Origin: F23-B02 sp045599385
Lineage (GTDB): Bacteria; Bacillota; Clostridia; Oscillospirales; Oscillospiraceae
NCBI GenBank assembly: GCA_045599385.1
Contig: JAZRVW010000005.1
Coordinates: forward strand, 1-51,464
Reading direction: 5' to 3'
DNA: 51,464 nt
The notes under the pieces were generated by a model. The model had not been told where the DNA came from. It was given only the letters and a program-made list of their open reading frames with translations, and made no database searches. Positions 38,750 to 45,033 of this stretch are shown here, piece after piece (position 1 is the first letter of the stretch; each line of letters starts with the position of its first letter). The translations under genes and the position numbers were made by a program.

Positions 38750-39460
38750 ATGGGCTGTGAAAACGGTGAATGGATAATGCGCGGCGTGTCGGAGGACGAC
38801 CCCCGCAGAATAAAAAGCGCGGACGAGCTTATTGAATACATTGACAAAGTCGGCTTTCTGCCCCTTTTCCGCAATGAGATTTCCGATTTTTCCGTGGAGG
38901 AGCTGACCGTTGCGGAGCACTGGTGGTCGGGCAATACCGAGCTTGACCCGTGGGAATGGCGCGGCGTTATCGCGCGAAGCGGAAGGGTTGCCTACGGCAA
39001 GTTTTTCCACCGAAAAGCCTGCTATGTTTCGCTGGAATGGCTGCCGTATCTCTGCAATTTCCGCCGCGACGGCTACGACTTCGACTCCCGCCGCGATGAA
39101 GGTCTTGCGCCCCACAGGCACTCGAGAATAATGGAATGCTTTGAGGAAAACACGGAGCTTTATTCAAACGAGCTGAAGGCGAAATCCGGAAGCGAAAAGC
39201 ACTTTGAGGCAAGTCTTCAGGAGCTTCAGATGCAGACCTACCTCGCCGTAAAGGATTTCAGACAGCGCCTCAACAAAAAGGGCGTTCCGTACGGCTGGGC
39301 TATTGCGGTTTACGCCATGCCCGAAAGTCTCTGGGGCTATGACTTCGTCACCTCCGCATACCGCGAGGAGCCGGAGGAAAGCCTCCGCAAAATCGTCGGT
39401 CATCTTCAGTCGCTCCACCCCGACCTGACGGAAAAGGAAATTATCAAGGCAATAAAGTAA
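38750..39460 (+). CDS. AlkZ-related protein (by sequence feel)
   Basis: This 236-residue protein has the hallmark TVAEHWWSGNTELDPWEWRGVIARSG at about 50-75, followed by YGKFFHRKACYVSLEWLPYLCNFRRDGYDFDSRRDEG. These resemble a Firmicutes group often labelled AlkZ-related; true AlkZ proteins are DNA glycosylases. QMQTYLAVKDFRQRLNKKG and WGYDFVTSAYREEPEES close the conserved part. The function is unproven. It starts 1 base after the GH3 stop, so it is operonic. No HTH is evident. Confidence 0.65.
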   Translation: MGCENGEWIMRGVSEDDPRRIKSADELIEYIDKVGFLPLFRNEISDFSVEELTVAEHWWSGNTELDPWEWRGVIARSGRVAYGKFFHRKACYVSLEWLPYLCNFRRDGYDFDSRRDEGLAPHRHSRIMECFEENTELYSNELKAKSGSEKHFEASLQELQMQTYLAVKDFRQRLNKKGVPYGWAIAVYAMPESLWGYDFVTSAYREEPEESLRKIVGHLQSLHPDLTEKEIIKAIK

Positions 39461-39534
39461 AGTTTCCTTTACATTTGGGAGGATAGCACGTTCTGCGGCA
39501 GATGTCAAGCAAACTTTACAATTTTGCGAATATA

Positions 39535-39566
39535 AAAAAACGGTTTCCAGTCGGAAACCGTTTTTT
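39535..39566. terminator. Bidirectional terminator
   Basis: A 14-bp stem (39535-39549/39553-39566), core cggtttcc/ggaaaccg, lies between the GH3 operon and the converging 113-residue gene. Confidence 0.9.
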
Positions 39567-39590
39567 GTTTTGTTTTTTGTTCTACAATAA

Positions 39591-39932
39591 TTACTTGTCG
39601 CCGCAGAAGGTTGCCTCATCGCTCTTCCAGCCGCGGTCAACCAGCCAGTATCTGCACTGTTCTTCGGGAAGCGGCTGGGCGTCCTCTGGAAGCTCCACAT
39701 CAGCCTGACGCTCGTTCTTCAGTCTGCTTTCATATACAAACAAATCCATGATGCTGAAGGGCAGCCCCATTTCTGCCGCGACGGGAAGGAGAATATCCTC
39801 CACCAGCGCCTCGCGCAGTTCAAGGCTGCCGGGGTAGTTTTCCTCAGCAATGCGGATTCGCTCCCGCAGAGCCTCGTCGGAATTATAAATCGCAAAAAAC
39901 TTGCTTACGTTTACGTTTAATTTATCGCTCAT
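39591..39932 (-). CDS. Hypothetical protein with a Nif11-like arrangement, 113 residues
   Basis: No confident family. The N-terminal half (VSKFFAIYNSDEALRERIRIAEENYPG, then LLPVAAEMGLPFSIMDLFVYE) has the order of a Nif11-type leader domain: a helical K-F-x-x-x-x-x-x-D-x-x-L-R, then E-M/A-G-x-P-F-S. The C-terminal part is Pro/Glu-rich and ends YWLVDRGWKSDEATFCGDK with a single Cys near the end. No GG or GA cleavage site is evident. GGAGAG sits 6 bases before ATG 39932, a better start than ATG 39938. A clear sigmaA promoter lies at 39967-39996. Confidence 0.55.
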   Translation of the reverse strand: MSDKLNVNVSKFFAIYNSDEALRERIRIAEENYPGSLELREALVEDILLPVAAEMGLPFSIMDLFVYESRLKNERQADVELPEDAQPLPEEQCRYWLVDRGWKSDEATFCGDK

Positions 39933-39966
39933 GACCATCTCTCCGAAAATAGTTATCGTTTATGTT

Positions 39967-39996
39967 ATTATACTACATTATAATCGCATCTTGCAA
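39967..39996 (-). promoter_or_regulatory. SigmaA promoter of the 113-residue gene
   Basis: On the minus strand, TTGCAA (39991-39996) and TATAAT (39967-39972) are spaced 18 bp. Confidence 0.6.
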
Positions 39997-40093
39997 GAGC
40001 AACGGTATTTTTCCTTTTTCAATGACCAAAAATGCTGACGTATAAAAATTTTTAATAAAAAAATGTGTTTTTTACAAATTTTTTGCTGGTTTG

Positions 40094-40147
40094 TTGACAA
40101 ACTTTTGAATAAGTTGTATTGCACATTTCATTTTCTTGTGCTATACT
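40094..40147 (+). promoter_or_regulatory. Two overlapping sigmaA promoters of the OYE-type reductase
   Basis: First: TTGACA (40094-40099) with TATTGC (40117-40122), spacer 17. Second: TTGCAC (40119-40124) with TATACT (40142-40147), spacer 17. The 275-base spacer 39933-40207 is otherwise AT-rich and holds no other gene. This is a strong tandem arrangement. Confidence 0.7.
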
Positions 40148-40207
40148 TTTAACGCATAACTATATTGCATTGGCAATTAAGTAAAGTAGTAAGAAAGGAA
40201 GAAACGC

Positions 40208-42271
40208 ATGAACGAAAAATATGCACCTCTATTTACCCCCTTTAAGATTGGCGAAGTGGAAATCAAAAACCGCATCGTCCAGTGCTCCATGGGCGGTACC
40301 TCCCTCTTCGGCTGGCTGGAACCCTGCCACTTCGATAAGGAAGCAGCTTACTTCCTGCTCCAGAGAGCAAAGTGCGGTGTAGGCCTTGTCCTCCCCGGCA
40401 TGCAGTGTGTCCGTGATACCATGGGCAGACGTTGGCTCTATCAGAACAAGAAGATGTTCAAGCAGCTCAAGCCCTACATGGAAGAGTACCACAAGACCGG
40501 CTCCAAGCTGTTCATCCAGCTGGCAGCAGGCTTCGGCCGCTCCATGGCAGTTACCCCCTGGATGGTAGCTCTGCAGAAGAACGACATCATCAACAAGATC
40601 GCATCCCCCATCGTTGACGTTTCCTACAGCTGCGCATCCGCATCCGCAACTCCTAACCGCTGGTCCGAAGACATCAAGACCCGTCCCCTTACCGTAAAGG
40701 AAATTCAGGACATGGTCTATGCATTCGGTAAGACCTCCAAGATGCTCCGCGACGCAGGCATCGACGGCGTTGAAATCCACGCTGTTCACGAAGGTTACCT
40801 CCTCGACCAGTTCACCATGGAGAACTGGAACCACCGTGACGACCAGTACGGCGGCTCCTTCGAGAACCGTTTCCGTTTCCCTGTTGAGATCGTTCAGGAG
40901 ATCAAGAAGCAGGCTGGCGAAGACTTCCCCGTATCCCTCCGTTACTCCATCAAGTCCTACTGCAAGGGCTGGTACCAGGGCGCTGTCCCCGGCGAAGAGT
41001 TCGAAGAGTGGGGCCGTGACTACGAAGAGTCTGCAAAGGCTATCAAGTACCTCGGCGACATGGGTTACGACTTCTTCAACTGCGATAACGGTACTTACGA
41101 CTCTTGGTACTGGGCACATCCCCCTCAGTACATGCCCGATAACTGCAATGCAAAGGACGTTGAGTGGGCAAAGCAGTTCACCGACAAGCCCGTTGCTTGC
41201 GCAGGCCGTATGACTCCCGAGTACGCAGCAGAAGCTGTTGCAGCCGGCCGTCTCGACGCAGTTGCATTCGCACGTCAGAACCTCGTTGACCCCGAATGGA
41301 TCCTCAAGATCCAGGCTGGCAAGGAAGACGAAATCAAGCCCTGCATCCGCTGCCACAACGGTTGCTTCAACTTTGCTAAGTACGGCAAGACCGCAAACAT
41401 CCAGGGTCTGGAAGACTCCCTCCACCTTGGCCGTTGCGCTCTGACTCCTCCCACCATGCAGCATAACCGCTACAAGATCGTTCCCACCCAGAAGCCCAAG
41501 AAGGTTGCTATCATCGGCGCCGGTATCGGCGGCTGTGAGTGCGCACTCGTTCTGAAGCAGCGTGGCCACCATCCCGTAGTATTCGAAAAGACCGACCGTA
41601 TCGGCGGCCTGTTCCTCACCGCTTCCGCAATGTCCTTCAAAGAAAACGACAAGAAGCTCATTGCATGGTACGAGAACGAAGTTAAGAAGGCTGGCATCGA
41701 GTTCCGCTTCAACACTGAAATCAACGACCTCGGCGTTATCGCACGTCAGTTCGACGAAATCATCGTTGCAACCGGCGCAACTCCTCGTAAGATGGCTATC
41801 CCCGGCTTCGAGAAGTGCCTCACCTTCACCGATATCCTGAAGGACAAGAAGCCTGTTGGCGACAAGGTTCTCTTCTTCGGCGGCGGCCAGTCCGCATGCG
41901 AAGCAGCATACGAAATGGTTCTGCAGGGCAAGCACCCCATGATCGTCGAGTATGCAAGCGACCTCGTTCCCGCACAGAACGTCTGCCTGTCCAACGCTTC
42001 CTTCCTCCGCGACATGCTGAAGTTCAAGCAGGTTCCCACCTATCTTGAGCACACCATCCGCGAGATCAAGGACAAGACCGTTGTTGTCGCTTCCAAGGAC
42101 GGCAAGAACGTATTCGAGCTCGAGTACGACGATATCGTAAACGGCATCGGCTTCGTTCCCCAGCCCGTTGGCGGCAAGGGCAAGAACATCCATCGCGTCG
42201 GCGACTGCGTTGCTATCGGCAACCTGCGTACCGCTGTTTGGCGTGCATGGGACGTCTGCATGGGCATCTAA
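40208..42271 (+). CDS. Old Yellow Enzyme-type NADH:flavin oxidoreductase with Fe-S and FAD domains (2,4-dienoyl-CoA reductase/BaiCD-like)
   Basis: This 687-residue protein has three regions. The first is an FMN-binding TIM barrel (about 1-360) with GIDGVEIHAVHEGYLLDQF and YGGSFENRFRF. The second is a 4Fe-4S segment with CIRCHNGCF and a further C about 30 residues later. The third is an FAD/NAD(P) domain with VAIIGAGIGGCECALVLKQRG and VLFFGGGQSACEAAYEM. The layout is that of dienoyl-CoA reductase, trimethylamine dehydrogenase and bile-acid BaiCD/BaiH proteins; an enoate or steroid-like substrate is plausible. The codon pattern is strikingly biased (AAG, TTC, GAC, GTT) compared with neighbours, implying very high expression or a different origin. 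AAGGAAG precedes ATG 40208. It is monocistronic. Confidence 0.92.
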   Translation: MNEKYAPLFTPFKIGEVEIKNRIVQCSMGGTSLFGWLEPCHFDKEAAYFLLQRAKCGVGLVLPGMQCVRDTMGRRWLYQNKKMFKQLKPYMEEYHKTGSKLFIQLAAGFGRSMAVTPWMVALQKNDIINKIASPIVDVSYSCASASATPNRWSEDIKTRPLTVKEIQDMVYAFGKTSKMLRDAGIDGVEIHAVHEGYLLDQFTMENWNHRDDQYGGSFENRFRFPVEIVQEIKKQAGEDFPVSLRYSIKSYCKGWYQGAVPGEEFEEWGRDYEESAKAIKYLGDMGYDFFNCDNGTYDSWYWAHPPQYMPDNCNAKDVEWAKQFTDKPVACAGRMTPEYAAEAVAAGRLDAVAFARQNLVDPEWILKIQAGKEDEIKPCIRCHNGCFNFAKYGKTANIQGLEDSLHLGRCALTPPTMQHNRYKIVPTQKPKKVAIIGAGIGGCECALVLKQRGHHPVVFEKTDRIGGLFLTASAMSFKENDKKLIAWYENEVKKAGIEFRFNTEINDLGVIARQFDEIIVATGATPRKMAIPGFEKCLTFTDILKDKKPVGDKVLFFGGGQSACEAAYEMVLQGKHPMIVEYASDLVPAQNVCLSNASFLRDMLKFKQVPTYLEHTIREIKDKTVVVASKDGKNVFELEYDDIVNGIGFVPQPVGGKGKNIHRVGDCVAIGNLRTAVWRAWDVCMGI

Positions 42272-42302
42272 TTCCATCAGATTGTTCTTCGAACAAATAC
42301 AT

Positions 42303-42333
42303 AAGAAGCTCTCCTTCGGGAGAGCTTCTTTTT
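42303..42333 (+). terminator. Terminator of the OYE-type reductase
   Basis: A 12-bp stem with a TTCG tetraloop (42303-42314/42319-42330) is followed by a T run. Confidence 0.9.
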
Positions 42334-42347
42334 ATTTTTATCAGCAT

Positions 42348-42376
42348 TTGACATTTTGAGCAAACTACAATATACT
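42348..42376 (+). promoter_or_regulatory. Consensus sigmaA promoter of the HAD operon
   Basis: TTGACA (42348-42353) and TATACT (42371-42376) are spaced 17 bp. Confidence 0.85.
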
Positions 42377-42405
42377 TTAAAAGTATTTGTTTTACGGAGG
42401 CCGCC

Positions 42406-43068
42406 ATGAGATTTCCCTGCCTTGTCCTTGACCACGACGACACAATTGTAAACAGCACCGCAACAGTGCATTTCCCCAGCTTTGTGGAATACATGAAAAT
42501 CCACTTCCCCGAGGTTGACTACACCCTCGATGATTACTTCCGCAAAAACTTTGACCCGGGTATTTTGGAAATGTTCCGCGAAATCGGCCTGGACGATGCG
42601 ATGATGAAGGACGAGCAGGAGTTCTGGAACGAATTTGTCCAGCACCACGTTCCCAAATCCTACGACGGCATACGCGAGCTTCTGTGGGAACAGAAAAACG
42701 CAGGCGTCAAGCTCTGCGTCATCTCCCATTCCTATTCAAAAAACATTCTGCGTGACTACCGCGAAAACGGACTTCCCGAGCCCGACATGGTTTTCGGCTG
42801 GGAATGCCCCCGGGACGAGCGAAAGCCCAGTCCCCACGCCGTATTTGAAATAATGAAGCACTACGGCTTCAAAGCCGAGGAGCTGCTCATTATAGACGAC
42901 CTCAAGCCCGGCTATGACATGGCAAAGGCCGCGGGCGTAAAATTCGCCGCTGCCGGCTGGGCAAATGACATTCCCGAAATCGAAAGCTTCATGCGCTCAA
43001 ACTGCGATTTATATTTCAAAACCGTCCCCGAATTTAAAGCCTATCTGGAGGGCAAAGAAAATGAGTAA
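42406..43068 (+). CDS. HAD-superfamily phosphatase
   Basis: This 220-residue haloacid-dehalogenase-fold hydrolase carries motif I in LDHDDTIVNS (Asp9 nucleophile, Asp11 acid/base) and motif II in CVISHSYSK. Lys of motif III is in DERKPSPH and motif IV is IIDDLKPGYDMA. A helical cap lies at about 20-90. It is similar to phosphoglycolate phosphatase-like proteins, but the substrate is undefined. GGAGG lies 6 bases before ATG 42406. It overlaps the next gene by 8 bases. Confidence 0.9.
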   Translation: MRFPCLVLDHDDTIVNSTATVHFPSFVEYMKIHFPEVDYTLDDYFRKNFDPGILEMFREIGLDDAMMKDEQEFWNEFVQHHVPKSYDGIRELLWEQKNAGVKLCVISHSYSKNILRDYRENGLPEPDMVFGWECPRDERKPSPHAVFEIMKHYGFKAEELLIIDDLKPGYDMAKAAGVKFAAAGWANDIPEIESFMRSNCDLYFKTVPEFKAYLEGKENE

Positions 43069-44167
43069 GAACATCACAAAAATCGTTCTCACCGGCGGTC
43101 CCGCCGCAGGCAAGACCTCACTCATAAGCCGCATTCTCAAGGAGTTCAAGCAGGAAAACGGCTGGCGCGTCATCACTATTCCCGAAACCGCCACCGACCT
43201 CATCTCCGGCTTCGGCATCAAGCCCTTCGGCAACTGCATGTCCATGCTTGCCTTCCAGGATTTCGTCATTGCCGACCAGATTCACAAGGAAAAGCTGGCG
43301 CTTCAGGCCGCGGAAATCGTTCCCGAGGAGAATATTCTCATCATCTATGACCGCGCGCTCATGGACGACAAGGCATACATATCCGACGAGGAGTTTGCCG
43401 AGGTCATCTCCCGCTTTGACGGCCGCACCGAGCAGAGCGTTCTTGCAAATTACGATGCCGTTCTGCACCTTGTGACCTGCGCAAAGGGCGCGGAATTTGC
43501 CTATGACCTGGGCAACGCCGCACGCACGGAATCCCTTGAATATGCAAGGGAAATGGACGACCGCACCCTCCGCGCATGGCAGGGACACCCCAACCTTAAA
43601 ATCATCGACAACTCCGTCAATTTTGAGGACAAGCTCCGCCGCGCAATTCAGGAAATCTACCGCATTGTCGGTGAGCCCGCGCCACAGACAAGGAAGTACA
43701 AATACCTCATTTCCATGCCCGACATGGAGAAGTTCTCCGAAAAATACGGCGCCGTTGCCATCGACATGATGCAGACCTATCTGCGCGACACCGCCCCCGA
43801 CATTGAGCGCCGCGTGCGTCAGCAGAGAAACGGCGACGACTACCTTTACTTCTATAACGAAAAGCACTTTACCGCAGACGGACGCTGGGACACCGAGAAG
43901 CCTATCCCCGAGAAGAAATACGTCCGTCATCTCATGGAGGGCGACCCCGATTTCCACCCCGTTCACAAGACGAAATACCGTTTTGTCTACAACACCTGCC
44001 GCTACGAAATCGACGTTTATCCCTTCTGTGACGACAAGGCAGTCCTCTTCTGCTACACGGGCAGCGAGGCGCCCGAAATCCCCGAGGAGCTTGAAGTCCT
44101 CAAGGACGTTACGGGTGACCCCATGTACAAGAACAAGCAGTTTGCACGCACACTTACACTTGAATAA
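43061..44167 (+). CDS. P-loop kinase/ATPase (NadR-like) fused to a CYTH-like domain
   Basis: This 368-residue protein has an N-terminal P-loop domain (about 1-195) with Walker A TGGPAAGKT and the acidic ILIIYDRALMDD. This resembles the AAA_28/NadR-like nucleoside-kinase type. A C-terminal beta-barrel follows (about 205-350) with KYKYLISM, RRVRQQRNGDDYLYF and FVYNTCRYEIDVYPF. That alternation of charged strands is the pattern of CYTH triphosphate tunnel metalloenzymes. A kinase-CYTH fusion is known in plant TTM1/2. The two domains may act on the same polyphosphate compound (inference). The start ATG 43061 overlaps the HAD stop, with GGAGGG upstream. Confidence 0.78.
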   Translation: MSKNITKIVLTGGPAAGKTSLISRILKEFKQENGWRVITIPETATDLISGFGIKPFGNCMSMLAFQDFVIADQIHKEKLALQAAEIVPEENILIIYDRALMDDKAYISDEEFAEVISRFDGRTEQSVLANYDAVLHLVTCAKGAEFAYDLGNAARTESLEYAREMDDRTLRAWQGHPNLKIIDNSVNFEDKLRRAIQEIYRIVGEPAPQTRKYKYLISMPDMEKFSEKYGAVAIDMMQTYLRDTAPDIERRVRQQRNGDDYLYFYNEKHFTADGRWDTEKPIPEKKYVRHLMEGDPDFHPVHKTKYRFVYNTCRYEIDVYPFCDDKAVLFCYTGSEAPEIPEELEVLKDVTGDPMYKNKQFARTLTLE

Positions 44168-44200
44168 AAAAAAGACCGTTTCAGAGAAACGGTCTTTTTT
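44168..44200. terminator. Bidirectional terminator
   Basis: A 14-bp stem aaaaagaccgtttc/gaaacggtcttttt with A and T tracts (44168-44199) lies between the kinase-CYTH gene and the copZ-like gene. Confidence 0.9.
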
Positions 44201-44201
44201 C

Positions 44202-44405
44202 TTATCCTATTACGTCGAAGCCCTGATTTTCAACGGCTTCCTTAAGCATTGCATCGGTTACGCTGTCGGCGCACTTTACAACCGCGCTTCCGTTTTCGTG
44301 GGAAACCTCAGCCGCCTCAACGCCCTCAACAGCCTCGAGCGCCTTTTTTACTCTTTCGGAGCAACGGCCGCACATCATGCCGTCAATCTTTATTGTTTTT
44401 TCCAT
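44202..44405 (-). CDS. Heavy-metal-associated (CopZ/HMA-like) protein
   Basis: This 67-residue ferredoxin-fold metallochaperone has the metal-binding motif GMMCGRCSERV (M-x-C-x-x-C) near residues 9-19, then VKKALEAVEGVEAAEV. It usually carries Cu(I) to a P-type ATPase, which is not in this window. It is the last gene of a minus-strand operon, with one base between it and the PurN-like gene; why a metal-binding domain accompanies a formyltransferase-like and a cell-wall fusion gene is unclear. Confidence 0.92.
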   Translation of the reverse strand: MEKTIKIDGMMCGRCSERVKKALEAVEGVEAAEVSHENGSAVVKCADSVTDAMLKEAVENQGFDVIG

Positions 44406-44406
44406 A

Positions 44407-45021
44407 TCAGTTCTCCTTTATAACAACTCTGTCGCCGTGGATTTCCAGCCGGTCCTGACAATAAAGGATTATTGCCTTGGGGAGAAGCTTCCATTCGGCC
44501 TCCTCCATAATTCTTCGCTCAAGGCTTTCCAGAGTATCGTCCTGCTTTACCTCAACAGCCTGCTGTCCGATGATTGCGCCGATTTTTCCGTCGGCATCGG
44601 CAAAGTATGCCGTTGCGCCTGCCACCTTGCAGCCGCGCTCAAGGACGCAGCGGGCAGGACGCTCCTCGTTTTCAAACGCAGGAACAAGAGAGGGGTAAAC
44701 ACCGATTACACGGTTTTTGAACTGGTTTGCAATTACGCCCAAGGGCATATCGTAGCCCGCAAGCACCACAAGGTCAATGTCCATATCGCGAAGCTTGTTG
44801 GAGATTGCCATACTGTAGCTGAGCTTTGTGGGGAAGTCAGTGGTTTCAACCACTATCGCCTCCACCCCCGCGTTTGAGCAGCGGCGCAGAGCGTATGCGT
44901 TGGGCTCGGTGCAGATAACCGCAGCAAGCTCATAATTCGGTATTTCTCCGAAATACATGGAGTCAAGAATGGTCTGAAGACGCGCGCCGTTGCCGGAAAC
45001 CAGTACCGCAGTTCTTATCAT
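44407..45021 (-). CDS. PurN-like formyltransferase-fold protein with a degenerate active site
   Basis: This 204-residue protein clearly has the phosphoribosylglycinamide formyltransferase (PurN) fold: TAVLVSGNGARLQTILD at the N-terminus, LVVLAGYDMPL, and VYPSLVPAFENEE. Yet the catalytic triad known from E. coli PurN (Asn106, His108, Asp144) is replaced. The active loop reads V-I-G-V-Y-P-S-L where a canonical one reads N-I-H-P-S-L, and K or a neighbouring residue stands in D-G-K-I-G-A-I-I-G-Q where D-x-G-P is expected. It is therefore probably not a working GAR transformylase. It may be a pseudoenzyme or act on another substrate. Thirteen bases separate it from the GT4-CsaB fusion. Confidence 0.85.
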   Translation of the reverse strand: MIRTAVLVSGNGARLQTILDSMYFGEIPNYELAAVICTEPNAYALRRCSNAGVEAIVVETTDFPTKLSYSMAISNKLRDMDIDLVVLAGYDMPLGVIANQFKNRVIGVYPSLVPAFENEERPARCVLERGCKVAGATAYFADADGKIGAIIGQQAVEVKQDDTLESLERRIMEEAEWKLLPKAIILYCQDRLEIHGDRVVIKEN

Positions 45022-45033
45022 ATTTTTTCCTCC

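Noticed and set aside
40229..42277. Unbroken 682-codon minus-strand frame opposite the OYE-type reductase
   Set aside because: It arises from the very biased codon use of the plus-strand gene. It has no ribosome site and no recognisable domain, while the plus strand has all family motifs.
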